Positions 12,347 to 24,800 of a stretch of DNA of 64,000 nucleotides are shown here, piece by piece. This DNA is from Calliopsis andreniformis (taxonomy: Eukaryota; Arthropoda; Insecta; Hymenoptera; Andrenidae). Below the pieces are notes generated by a model. It was not told where the DNA came from. It saw only the letters and a program-made list of their open reading frames with translations, and ran no database searches. Each line of letters starts with the position of its first letter. Position 1 is the stretch's first letter. The DNA lies in NCBI RefSeq assembly GCF_051401765.1, contig NC_135064.1:21984001-22048000 (forward strand). The letters are read 5' to 3'. A program made the translations under genes and the position numbers.

Positions 12347-15338
12347 CTGAAGTGGTTGCAAGGGGAGAAGTTAAAGAATGTCTCTTGAAATGGAGCGAAG
12401 TTATGAAAATTAAAGATTGAATTCAAGATGCTGAATTTTTGTGTATATAAACCTCCAGGTATAAAGAATGAACAGACTCGATCTGAATTGCAAGCATTCT
12501 TGTCAAATCTTTTCCAAACTACGTTAACTTTCATTCACCCAACAGCTTCTACTTTTCCTTACCACTGTAGTCATCATCGAATCAATATTCAAAGAGTGCT
12601 TTTATAATTAATTAATACACAGGAAGTAATTCACTTGTTCAATGTTCAGATGTGACTCTACCTTCCTCCAGATTCTCTAAATTTCTTTATCTTAGGCTTA
12701 ATAACGAAATGGCGTTGGATCTACCTGAGGCGGTCCGTTAACGACAGCGTATATCCGGAGACCTGCATACGGTGCCCAGGATACCCAGAAAGCCATCACC
12801 AGGATAAAGGACATGATGTGACTCGGATTGCTCAAGTTCTCCGAGAGCGCAGTCGCGTACTCCTTGTCGTGTATCAGCACGCCGGACCGTAGCCGCCTCA
12901 TCATTGTGAAGATGTAGCAGTAAGTGTAGACGATGGTGATGACCGATGGGCCTAGCACGAGGATCGACAGTGTGATGGTGTAAGCAGCCATGTTTCCCCA
13001 GTCGAGCATACAGATGAACGCCTCCCGATCGAATATCGGCTTTTGGAAACCAAGCAGGGGCGGGCAGCACATCATCGCCACGCTGATCCACGTGAAGACC
13101 ATCCAGCACTGGCATCGGGTTTTCGTTTGCACGGTCTCGTATCGTAATGGTTTTCTGTCAAACAGAAATCGCTCGATGGAGGACTCTGGTTGTTCATTAG
13201 GTGCTAGGGGAACTACTTAAAATTAGGTTTAAATTGATATACAGTAGAAGATCGATTAACCTGGTCTCAATTGGACTGTTAATTGGTGATAGGATAATAG
13301 AAGTAGAGTAAAATGTGGATTGAGGTTTGAATTATGATTTAATAGTAGATCATGGCAAAACGTCAAATTAGTTATCAGGAGGGTGTTTAGGGTCTTCTGT
13401 TAAGTCGATTAATCGAGGTCCTACTGTATGCTTTGTCTGAGGAATTCTACAGTGTTTCTAAATCTATGTTCCAAGATTGAAGACCTTAGATTCTAGGTCA
13501 TGAGTTACCAGTAGTCTCAGGTGTGGCTAAAAGAAATTTAGTGATGGTTCTGAGTAACAATTCCTTGTTCCTTAAGTAGGCCTGTGTTACTGCTAAGGGA
13601 ATGGTATTGTAATTAAGACTAATTCTACTTGTTTGCTTCTACATTCTTTGACTCTATATTTGACTATATTCTCTGACGCATATATTCACTACCAACACAA
13701 GTAGAAGTCTCTAAAGACCAAAATTCTCTCAACAAATTAAATTTCTCAGAAAAAAAACCTAAAAATAAGTGAATGTAAAGTTATTCATAAAAATTGTATA
13801 TATAAGTAATCTGCTTCACCGAGAGAAAGCTATGAGTAATAGAAGCGGCACGCGTGTTTCAACAAATTCGCAGCACAAAGCACCGAGTAGCTTGCAGGAG
13901 CTAATAAGGAATTCTGACTACACTTGAGCATACCTGATGGCCAAGTAACGATCCACAGAGATCCACATGAAGGTGTAAACGGATACAGCCCAGAGGGTAA
14001 CCTCCAAATAACCAACGAGACGACACACGATGTCCCCATAGACCCATCTTCGTACCAGAGCCGGATACACCGAGAGCGGAACCACCAGCAGACCACAGAG
14101 AAGGTCCGCCGATGCGAGAGACAGCAAGTAATAGTTTATCACCTCGGAGGGACCTACGCGGTGTGACACTCATTATTTATCTCGGCCAACGCTTAGAACG
14201 CCTGCGTTCAGCTCAGTGTTACTTTTTCAACGTTACGCGGTAACAGGGTCAGTAGGGCGATGCTTTAAATCAACAAGATTCGCGACGAAACTAAAGGGTG
14301 CCTTGGTGATAATGAATGTGAGAATTTTTTACAAGGATGACCGCGTGGTCTTGCAAAGACGATCTGGAAGAATGTGAAGACGTTATAGAGTCTGTAATTC
14401 TACTAGTAATCTGCTTCAAACAAGAATACATCTTCAATATAAGAAAGTTGCTACGAAAGTTATTTAATTGAATAGGTATGTTGAAAAATTTAGGTTGATA
14501 GAAAGAGCAAGAACACATGCAAAGAAAGAACTATTTATTTAAGTTATTTCAAGTTGTTAAATTAACTAGATATCGCGATTAATGATTGAATTAAAGAAGT
14601 TTGGAATGCATTATGCGAATGATAGCGCACAGTGTATCATTAAATTGTCGATAACTAATTGAGATCTGTATATTTTGAAAGATACAATTAACAGGCATAG
14701 CATTTGTTAATTCAAAGAACTCGTGCTATACAAATTTCTAATTCTATTGCATTTACTATAGTTATATGCTGAATATTTGTACCAACAATTCAGAAACACT
14801 TTGCATATTTTTTTAGCTAACTATGTAAAAGTATATAGATGGAAATTATGGGGAAAAAAGCATAGAACGTGAAGCATCTAAAAAGGTAGAGCTCCATATT
14901 GCTCCTTCATAAAATTCACCAATATTCATTTTGTAACGTGTACCCTCGTCTCTAATTTTTTAGATGCATCACTTGATATTCCGTTCTCCGAAAACTTCTT
15001 TAACCAGAATTTCAACATAACAAATGTTCTACCTATTACTAATTTATGTTCATCATTTCTACTAAAAAAGGGTTAGTACTTTTACACAAAACTACGAAAT
15101 TTTCGGATGAACTAACGTATAGGGACACGATTCCTTTTTCTTTTATACTATTGTAAGAACGCTATTCTCGAATCAGTCTCTAGCATTCGTTCGTGCAAAA
15201 GTTTTGCATAAGCATGAGGTACTTACCACGGAAATTAAGGTAGGTGACGATGATGAGGAGATTCGAGAGGACGATGGCGACACCGACCACGAAGATGAGG
15301 CCCGCCTGCATGAGAGCCTCCAGCGAGGGCTCCTCCAT
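12167..15338 (-). CDS. Orphan class A (rhodopsin-like) G-protein-coupled receptor, complete in four exons, 313 residues
   Basis: Joining exons 15338-15227, 14153-13934, 13154-12725 and 12346-12167 gives 942 coding bases with all junctions GT-AG and in frame. The product has a short 13-residue N-terminus, seven hydrophobic helices and a 25-residue tail. Landmarks seen are Asn in TM1 (SNLLIV), Asp in TM2 (LASADLL), Cys at the top of TM3, DRY followed by LAIRKPLRY, Trp in TM4, a Cys in the second outer loop (FICMLDW), Pro in TM5 and SWAP in TM6 (the CWxP position). TM7 ends NSFWK where most receptors have NPxxY. The amine-contact position of TM3 (17 before the DRY Asp) is Glu, not Asp. Helix 8 (SPQFR) is followed by CLTLCC, a likely lipid-attachment site. 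The receptor would sit in the plasma membrane and signal through a G protein. It resembles conserved invertebrate orphan receptors; I cannot name the orthologue or ligand. The start is fixed by an in-frame TGA 20 codons upstream with no other ATG between. Confidence 0.93.
12725..13154 (-). CDS. GPCR exon 3 (TM4-TM6)
   Basis: Starts after TTTGACAG and reads KPLRYETVQTKTRCQCW into TM4. It then carries the second outer loop with its Cys, TM5 with Pro, a third inner loop of about 30 residues (RRLRSG to NLSNPSH), and TM6 with SWAPY. It ends in CAG at a codon boundary before a GTAGAT donor. The last 379-bp intron side is short, so the final exon is close by. Confidence 0.92.
13934..14153 (-). CDS. 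GPCR exon 2 (TM2-TM3)
   Basis: Starts after CGCGTAG and completes the split Gly codon, giving FRGPSEVINYY, then TM2, the first outer loop, and TM3 through DRYLAI. It ends in AG before a GTATGC donor; the split codon AG+A restores Arg with exon 3. Residue 17 positions before the DRY Asp is Glu, next to LEVTLW. Confidence 0.92.
15227..15338 (-). CDS. GPCR exon 1 (TM1)
   Basis: Encodes residues 1-37 and the first base of codon 38. It begins MEEPSLEALMQAG and carries TM1 with the conserved Asn in VLSNLLIV. The exon ends CGTG before a consensus GTAAGT donor (15226-15221). The following intron is 1073 bases. Confidence 0.9.
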
Positions 15339-15800
15339 GCCGCCACCCTTTCGAGCTGCATCCCCCCACCCGCCCTTAGGTGCTGTTACCCGTCACCCCC
15401 CCCCTTGGTTCAAGACTCTCTAAGCCAGCCAGGTGCTAGGCCCTCCTGGTAGCTCGCACCTGGTCCGCCTTCGCCTCCTGGACCTCCCTACTATCTCCTC
15501 CAGGTACCTGACCAGCCAGCGGCTGTCAATCCTCCACCACCAACGACAAACCCTTCTCACTCGTGCGATCTTACGCGAACGTACCTTCGATAACGAGGCA
15601 GTTACATCGAGGATCTTGATGGAGGATCGATACAGCCATGTCGCTGCAAGCAGACAAGTAGAACCGCTCTGATATCTCATTTAATTTATGGGGATGGCAT
15701 CACGAAGCGCTGATCTGGCCAGAAACGATGGGCTGCGGGGGCGACGATGAAATGATCGATGCGAAGAGAATGAGAATGGTGAATGACGAAGAGAAGCACG
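15339..15800 (-). other. Probable 5' leader and promoter region of the GPCR gene
   Basis: Upstream of the GPCR start the minus strand is purine- and GC-rich with an in-frame stop 20 codons before the ATG, so it is not coding in that frame. A run of nine C (15395-15403 on the plus strand) lies here. No TATA box or clear initiator was found, and a non-coding first exon farther upstream cannot be excluded. Confidence 0.3.
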
Positions 15801-16599
15801 TGAAGCTTTCGGAGCTAGCGTGACCAGTCGATTAGTGGGAGCGTGGCTCTGCGATATCATGGCTTCGGTGAATTCGGCTTTGGACTTCGCTTTGGTGTTT
15901 TCATTATTATTTAGTCGATATATTATGGAGGAGAGTTGCCTAGGTTGTACTATTTAAGGTTTTACTATTTAAATTGTATTTTCCATTTGACAGGGATTTG
16001 TTTATGAGTAGATTTTAGATAAAGGAGCTTGCTTTTTAAGACACCTTTTATTATGTGATTATAGTATTGTCTCGGAACAAGTTCACTACTTGTAATCAGT
16101 CACATACATAAGAAATGTAAGAAACTTATTTCTAAGATATATTTACGCCTTAGGAGCTGTTTGCCCTTCTGAAGTTGAGGACAAGATAAACTGAAAGAAT
16201 AGTTCCAGGGGAACTTCAGTGTCCATCGAGCTTGTATCAAAACAACACTATAATCTCTTTTAACACTACGCCATACTCAAGAGACCAGTATGATACAGAC
16301 AACTCTCCTTTAATTCGAGGTTTCCAAAGATTGATAATTCAAATGTAAAATAAATTAATTATATCACAAATACCAATATTAGAAGTAAAAAAAATTCTTC
16401 CCAAGCTTCAACGTCGACAATACCCCTATCAAAACTCTCCTTTCCAACAAATGAAACAGATATTACCCAATACCATACCACCCCCAATCTGAGTACTAAA
16501 ATTTCAAATTCCAAGTCGCAGGCTACAGATACCAATCTACTGTTCACAACAGATACAAGTAAAACCCATTCAATATTCTACCAAACCCCTGCTACGTCA

Positions 16600-17160
16600 C
16601 TGTCAACGTGGAACGATATGGTCCTTTCCCATTTCACTCGACACGCCGTTTACACCAGTGAATTTCACTCCCACGCACGATTTCCGAAGATAGGATCGCT
16701 TTGGACAGGACACTGGCTTAGGATAGGCTGTATTTCGGGGGCGGATCGTGCGAATTGAATTGCAGAGGGTAGGTTCGAGAGACGAGGGTCGCGCAGTGAG
16801 CTGCGTTGACCAAGAGCACGGCAACGCTGTCGATAGGCTCTCCCCTTTTCACAGGGCATTCTAGCGAGTGCCACGTAGCTCTACCCACGGTCAGGTGAAA
16901 CTCGCAGGGCCAGTACACGCGTCCTCCCTCTAGCTATCGACCGCCATTCATAATTCAGCCGAGTCGATCCTGAATGGAGGAGGGCCGTATTATGTAGCCA
17001 TCGTGTATGCCGTGCATTGCCGTGCTCGTACAAATTAAAGTGGAACGTCTGTATTTTATTCGGGACAGCGTGTGGCCCTGATGGCCACGAGCGAATTTCC
17101 CTCGGAAAACGCCAACCGTGAAAAACAAACGCGCCGAGAGCTGAACGAGACCAGTCACGG
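16600..17160. other. GC-rich island with opposite flanking strand skews
   Basis: The left border is strongly C over G on the plus strand (line 16441-16500 holds 18 C and 4 G) and the right border is G over C (17281-17340 holds 19 G and 6 C). Short frames on both strands show no domain. It could be a regulatory element or promoter; nothing in the sequence decides. Confidence 0.4.
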
Positions 17161-20100
17161 TGATGTTGTGTAGAAGAACCGAATATTGGCTTGCATTTAA
17201 CTTTATTGTGTATTTTTTTCGTTCGATTCGGAGCTGCGTTTAATTATTTTTAAAAGTGTATTCGGTTATTCGAGGACTTCTGTAATTCTCGGGTGTCGAG
17301 TGGTTGAGGTGAATATTGTCGCGGGTTAATTTCAATTTAGTGATATTCAATGAAGTTGAAATTGCTTACCCTTTTTTATCGATTTCACAGGCTTTGAAAG
17401 CATTGGAGAATATTAATTTGTATTAAAGAAGTGTTTTTTAACCTTTTTGCTGGAGTCAAAAACGAGGGAAACACATTTATTTTCTTATTTTCCTATCACA
17501 AATAGAAATAATTGTAATCATAAAAGAGTCGAATATTTTTACACTCCCTTTCAATATTTTAATGATTAACAAGAGGGTCGAATGCTATTTTCCAAACACA
17601 AATTCGGAACAATTTCTCCAACCACAATATTATTACCTAAACACAGCCCCCACATGATCCTCTCTCCACAAACAAGTTTCGCCACAAAATTCATCGCATT
17701 TCTCATTATACGCTCCAGCAATCCACAGTCGATTGAAACCGCGTATCGAAACACTCGATAAAGCCATCCAACCATATCCGCAATTATCAGTCCAAAGATG
17801 TGCCTCATTAAACAATTTTCGACGTTGAAGAGTCCACCCTCTCCACCAGCGAAGGGAAAATTTTCACCTCTTCTGGTCTGAATGAAACCTACGAGACTAT
17901 CGTACAACATCATCCAGTCATAACCGCGATTCTCAATCCCAAGATAAACGTCATTAAAACCCGCTCGAAACGGTACTCGTGCGACGATCATTAAACCTCG
18001 TCTCGTAAACTCGCGGATACATAGAGGAGACAGTCTGCCGTGGAAACCGCGCGCACTCGACGAGACAATCACCCTCGAGCACCACCCTATAGGGCAGCCA
18101 ACGATCCTCGACAAAGTCAATCGAATACTAACGCGCATAACGTTTCTGGTAGCGTTCCACGAGTATCGGTAAAGCTCGTGTTCTCTTAGAGCACAGTCGA
18201 ATATTTTCGACTGAAGTCGACGGATAACGATAGATTACAGGTAGGATGTCCCTTCTGTTCGGTTATCGAGCTTTCTATCGGATTGGCTGTGAAGGGAGGA
18301 CCGAGGCGAGGGTGGTCTAGAATTAACCCTCGACGCGTAAATCGGTTCTTGTTTCCGCGAGGCGGTGTACAGACGGACGTAATCTACTGTGGTCGGCGAT
18401 ATTGTTTCTGTAGGCTGAATTGGGACAGAGATGCTGCTAACGATTATCGATATAATACTCACAATTCGAGTGGGGGTGGGTGATTGTAAAATGTGATACG
18501 CAGAGAGGCTGTGTAATATTGTATTATTCAGAATTAATTTTATGGAGGGGAACCTCGATGCATTCAAAGTACAATTATAGAGTCGAGATAAGGGGTTTGT
18601 GATTTTGTTCTGTAAGTGAATGATATGGGAGTATAAGTACTGGAGACAGTATGTGTATAGAAAATTTAAGACTTTTATAGGGTGTGAGTCTTGAAATCGA
18701 AGGAAATAGAATTTTGTTTTTTAGAGACTGATTTTGAAGTAGATGTGCTTCAAATGTAACATTAATTCAAAATAATGCGAGTTGGTAAAGATATCACTGA
18801 CAGCTGCTCTAAATATCTTCAGTAGTGATTGGACAAGTAAATAGTTCGCGTGTACACGGGACACCCAGCGACAGTCAAGTCTGTTACATAAAAATGCGGG
18901 GCTTAATGAAGCCCCGACCTCGTAGCGCTCGGATTTAGAAATCACGTTAGAGTTTGTTCTCTTCTGCCGTTTCCTCTGTTGCCTTGTAACAGTCTTATCG
19001 GTCTTCGATGACACGTGACCCGATCATAACCAGTCTTTGCTTCTCCTTTCGTATCTAGGATACAGTTGCAAGGATGATCGCGAAACGATACTCTCCAGAA
19101 AAGGTTAAACGCAGTGAAGCGAATTTTTGTTCTCTGTGCTGACTCGATTGTGTGTCTAGAGACGACTACATAGAAAAGATCATACTAAAAGATGATAAAA
19201 ATATTGTAACTAAGCACACGTGATGCTTAGAATAGCTATGGAAGATGCGCACAAGAGAATATATTTTCTCCTGAGAAATTTAACTTATCATTGGAAATGA
19301 ATTTTAATTTTAGTTTTAATATTCATCCGTGCCTCGCTCGTCGTGTATATTCATGACGGAAAAAAACTGTCGTGTAATTGAAAATCTACTGCTGAATAAA
19401 AATGATAATTATAATGTACTAATTAGAGAGGAGGGAATATCAAAATGTATGAAGCTTTATAAATTGAAGTGAACGTAATTTTCATTTCATAAATGTAGGT
19501 GCTCCATATGGGAAAAAATAGAAACAGCATTCTATACAGTTGACACACGTAAGGAAAAAAGGGGAACGAGACTTTTTTTACGTTTCTAACAGGATCTTCT
19601 AAATCATACCGTAGTCAAGTGCACGCGTTGACGGCTTTTCAAAGTCAATTGTTCGGAAAACGAAGCCCCGTGTACAGAGGAAAAAATTTATCCTACCACT
19701 TCTACTTGTAGTTTTTCTCTCTAGAAAATGATACCTTCTTTCGAGTTGCCTACAGTCATGAAATATTATTTAACGTGTGTAACAAATAAACTATCTTAAA
19801 GTATTTTTATATTATTTAAGAGAATTTAATTATAAATGTCTCTTTAGTTAGCAAGCAATATTGCTAATAATAAATAATTTTCATAGTGAATGTAAGATTG
19901 CATGTACTATTTGTTAGAAGAATACAATGCGCGAAAGTAAAAGAAGAGAAGCCAAACTATTTCGCATACTCTCAGTCGTTCAAAAGATTTCCAAGACTAA
20001 CGAGAATCTCAATTTAGAAGGCACGGAGAGAAAGACAAGCAGAAGTGAACGAGAAGCTTGTTAAGTTGAACGTTACTATTCTTCTACGAAATACTTTATC

Positions 20101-20173
20101 CTGTCAGAACAAAAGACCCTGCTGCTTCAATAAATCTCTGTATTGTTACTATATTTAATAAATATACGAGTCA

Positions 20174-20209
20174 AATAGAGCAACCATTTTAGGCCACATT
20201 TGCTCTATT
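20174..20209. repeat. Perfect 10-bp inverted repeat (short hairpin)
   Basis: AATAGAGCAA (20174-20183) faces its reverse complement TTGCTCTATT (20200-20209) across a 16-base loop. The surroundings are AT-rich without genes. Size is compatible with a small RNA hairpin, but there is no known miRNA sequence in it. Confidence 0.45.
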
Positions 20210-23029
20210 CTATATAAAAAGAAAATCGAAATAGAATCGAAGCAAACTTTTCCTTCTCATAAATCACGCAACAGAGAATAGAAATAATAAGTTCGGACTG
20301 AGATCCATGAAGCGTTCTACTTTAAACTTTGTTGGAGAAAGTTCTCAGAGGTAGAGAGTCAATTCTTACAACTTTAAAGTTCTCCAAATTAATTCTTCAA
20401 TTTTCCAGTCATTTAGAGCGACCACATTCTTCTATAATTTATGAAATTTTTAACACTGTTTTTGCATGTGTCGCGATTACAATAATTAACCAACTATCTG
20501 GAAATTGTATCCTAGGAATTTGCCACTTAAACTTTAATGGCAACTTAGTCTAGTCATCTAGGAATGGTGCCAAAGAATCGATCACGCAAGAACTCGACAA
20601 AATTACACATACAATGAGTCATAGTGCTCACTTAGATGCGACAATGTCGAAAATGGTATCGTTTACGAAGAAACACTTTTGCTGTCGACTTGATATGCTT
20701 CTCGACCGACTTCTGCGAAAATTACTCTCCTTATTGCTTCTACTACACAAAACTCAAAACTAAAGTAAAACTGGAGGAATTTTTCTTCTGTCTTATCAAG
20801 CCAGCTTCCCAAAACACAATTTAGTATCCGTTAATTTCGTCGACACAATTTCTGAGTCAATGAGTCACGCTTATTCTTCCAACAGCAAGTTATTCAAAGC
20901 AATCAATCCTCCCTGCTGATTTTGATCGAACGACAAATCATTCCTGACGTTGCATGTCGTTCGGAAACGAATTAATCCACGTGGCTGACTTTATTAAACC
21001 TTTAAATCACGTCACAGCCAGACTAGCGTCCCGTTTTCTGAATTTCTCCCTATATAGCCAAAGTTATTACGCTTTTCGTCGTGGTGCTTTTGTATGGTTT
21101 GATTAATGAGAAAACTTCCGCGATAAGGGTAGGGGGCTCATTTATCGGTATTCCTCGTTCCCGTAACCTGCGCCCGAAACGCATAATTGATCGCCGAAAC
21201 GGAGAAATTTTCATATTGCAATATGGAGCAAAGCAATACACGAAATGAAATCGAATGTTGCTATTTTACGATCGAGTAGCAGTTCGATATTTTCAATTTC
21301 CCATTTTCGGACCTCGTATGGGATAGAATTCACGATAAGATAAGATTCGCGGTATTATGTGTGTATATTTAAATTATATGATCTCATTGCGGTTCGACAA
21401 CAATTGTACGATTCGAAGGGTGTATATTCTTGCAACGTAATTGTTTAACGATCCATCTCTAATAACGAGTTCCACCACTTTTATCTCTTCACAATGCACG
21501 TTTTATTTCCAATTGGCTGATCGCGACGATTAACCCGTTAATTGGATAAGACGAGCTCCCCGACACGGCGATTCAGTAAATTCGTTTCCATGGAAAAAGC
21601 AAATGCACCATTATGTCGCGTGTTACGTTCGCTGGCAGCAAAGCGAGCTGATTCGCCTTCGATCACTCTTAAATGCGCGGGGCGCGTTTGTGGCCGAGAA
21701 GTGACCCAGTTAACAGGCTAAATAACGTTATTCTCGCCAGTGTATCGGACTTTCGTGTGCTTCAACAACAACGATTAACAGAGAACCGGACAGGTTGCTG
21801 GTGAGCAAACAGGCCACAAAAAGGGGGAGGATGAAAGGTGAAAGACGGGGAAAAAGAAGAGAAAGAAAGTGGAGAGTGAATGCCGCTCGGATTGGTGTCC
21901 CTTTTCCGCTGGAGCGTTTCAATTATCATCGGAGCAAAACGGGTGTCCTAGTGACAGACGTTCTTTGGCTTCAGCATTTTCGAACGGCTCGATAATATGG
22001 AGATCCGAGTCCCAGTGAAATTTATTTGGGGCTCGAACTTCTGGAGAGATTGGAAGAATCTTGGAGATTCGGAAGTTTTGAAAACGTGGGAGGTTTAGAG
22101 TTTTCTTTGGAAGATTTGCAGAAACTGATTGGTTTAAGAACCTTGGAGATAAAGTTATTCGCAGTTTTAGGAATTGATATTTCTATTTATATTTTTGGGT
22201 TTAGGGATTGAGTATCTGCATTTATTTTATGGGCGTGCACTGAACATTTTTTTGAGCTTGTAGATTTGATTTGGAAATATCTGTTACAGTAATTGTATGT
22301 TACGAAATTTTTATTGGTTAATTTTGGGTAACCTAATGGTTATGTATTTTAGTTTTTTTTTTTAATAGAAAGGCATGTAATTTACATTGGTTATGACTGA
22401 AAGTTAACCGAGACTGACATATGGTTGAGTTAACTCCTGATTTTTAGACACAACGTCCTACTAAAGTTCACTCTATACTATAATATACTTTACAAAGACG
22501 TCAACAACTTCTGTGGGTAGCAAATAGAACCAGATAGCCTATCGGGGAAAGCTAGCTACAAAAGCTATTAACCAGAGCACACTAGTCTTCAATATACTAA
22601 ATATGATTATTCTCGTGACAAAAGAAACAAGATTCAGAAGTTCCTCATTTAATAATAGATTCACAGGGACACAATTGCCTTTATAATGCTTTATAGTAGT
22701 AGAACCAATACTTCCAACAATTTCTCAATCAATAAAATGCTTTAATTTTCACCGAACAAGTACTATTCTTCTCTCACGAGAAGTCCTCTAGAAACCATTA
22801 ATGACAATGCTTCCCAGGGGACTTCTCCTGGGACACGAATAGCACAACCTTACCATTGAGCCTTTCACCCCCCATTTCCTTCCCCCCCAAACTTATCATT
22901 AAATCAAAGCTAGTCTGGTTTACTATTTACTACTACTGATATCCTCTCAAAAAATCCAAATCACCCACCGAGCTCAAAAACAGTCCTCCCACATTTTCCC
23001 CAAATTTTGTCGCAAAGAATCACATTGTC

Positions 23030-24800
23030 CCCGTGCAGCCACGAGTTCCCTCCCCTCGCGGTACAACCATGGAACATGCATCCCCGTCGGGCTGCCTCTG
23101 TTGTTTAGTTAACCGAATATTTGCCCAATGATGCGCATGTCGTGATAAGCTGACGGCAGCACACAGATAGGGCCGAGTCAATGTACATCCGGCGTCGGTG
23201 TACGTGTACATCTATGTATTTTCCGCTCTCCTCGCCTCGTGACATCAATTTTCGAACGGCACCGTGCGCACATGTGCGCGGCGTCCGTGTGCGAGCGCGT
23301 CGGTGGATGCACGCGCGCCTGTCTGAGTGAGCGCATATATCAAAGGGAAGCCGAACGTGGGCCACACTGTGAAAAGGGGATGAAAGGGTTCAGCCGGTGA
23401 AAGAGAAGGAAACGAAAGGTAAAGAGAGCCGGGAAGAAGTAAAATAGAAGGGGTGAGAGGGGATGGAGACGGGAGAAAAGGTAGAGAGGAGAGGGGTGAC
23501 GCAGGGAGACGCGGGTGAAAGAGCAACAGCAGGAAGGAACGTGAAAGGAGAGGCACGCATTGTCCGCGGATCTCCTCTTCGCTGATATTCATTCACGTTT
23601 GATTACCGACGGCAGAGAATGATCCCATTATTCGAGGATCCACCGTCGAACAAGGGGCCACGGCGAAGGAAGCTTCGGAGCTGGCTCGAGACCGAGCGAG
23701 ACTTAACCTCCGCCGAGTTCCCGCCGTTCGATGGTGGCAGAGTCCTCCGCGCGCGACGGAACTGCCAGCGAGGCGAGCTTCCGCCTCGCGAGTGGACAGC
23801 GAGAGGAGCACGCGGGACAGGTCGGTGAACAGTCGAACAGTCGGTGAACAGTCGGTGCTAGCGGGTGAATGAGAAACCGTCGGGCGATCCAGTGCACGCA
23901 GCATCCCTACATCAGCGTGACGCGCTCGGCTCGACCTACCCACTGCCATCTTTGGCCGTTTAGTCGGCGTTAGTCTCCGGTGCAGCACGTACCTCCTCGA
24001 TCTCATCCTGATCTCGTGCACCAGCTCCTCGCCAGTGCCTCGGTCGCCGCCAGTCTCCGTCTGGGTCCGACCGTGCTCGCGCCACTTTCACCCCCTTCTG
24101 GACTCGAGCGTCGCAGGGGAACAGAGGCAGCGGGAGAGAACGCCGAGGGTAGCAGAGACAGTTGGGTAGAGCGAAACGGAGGGTGAGATACGGCGAGGGC
24201 ACACAGACACAGAGACACAGTTAACCGAGGATCTTCACTGAGCGACGTCCTCTATCGCGGGACGCCTTTTCAACGTGCACATCTCCCGGTGCCCTCCGAT
24301 GCCCGATCCCGACGACGACGCGAGGTCTCGTGACAAGCAGCTCGAACGGGACGCGGCTGTCAGCACGTAGAGCGCGCATTTGCGCTCGGCCGACCCGAGC
24401 TGGGCTTTACTACTACCCGCCTGAGTCCGCTTCTTTCCCTCGGCCCGGGAGCCGAGGCGTCGATACCGCGACGACGCATGCGCGCCACCCCCGGTCCACC
24501 CTTTCCCACCCGGGCATTTTCACAGCGCATTGGCTCGAAGCCTGCCGGCGCGACGCCACGGCGCCCTGCACGAACGCTCCTGCCATCGTCATTCGATTTT
24601 AGGCAGATTCTCGCGCCTCACCTGCCCCCCGTCGCTCGAGGCCCGCTCCCGAAACGGAGCCAGCATCCAGCGGCCAGCACCCACCAGCAAGAGACACGTG
24701 CTCCGAGATCTCGGTCATTGGGGCTGTTTTCGGTCGTTACGTGATCCTGCTTTCACTTGGGGACTCGACGCGGCTGCGTTGCCCGCAGGGGCGGTTTGGG
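23030..24800. promoter_or_regulatory. Large CpG-rich island, candidate promoter region
   Basis: This is the longest CpG-rich block in the window. The left flank is almost G-free (22861-22920 holds 23 C and 4 G), and the right flank is G-rich (24901-24960 holds 22 G and 5 C). It contains short direct repeats of GTCGGTGAACA (from 23821) and a donor-like G|GTGAGA near 24182, which would fit a non-coding first exon on the plus strand. Overlapping frames on both strands up to 146 codons have no domain and seem to reflect base composition. Function as a promoter is inferred. Confidence 0.35.
23821..23860 (+). repeat. Short direct repeats of an AGTCGGTGAAC-type unit
   Basis: GTCGGTGAACA occurs at 23821-23831 and again at 23840-23850, followed by GTCGGTGC, with a shorter GTCGAACA between them. 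This is a small tandem duplication inside the CpG-rich island. Confidence 0.6.

Noticed and set aside
17566..18138. 190-codon minus-strand open frame
   Set aside because: The minus strand is G/T-rich and A-poor over most of it, which removes stop codons by chance. No domain, splice sites or start context support it.
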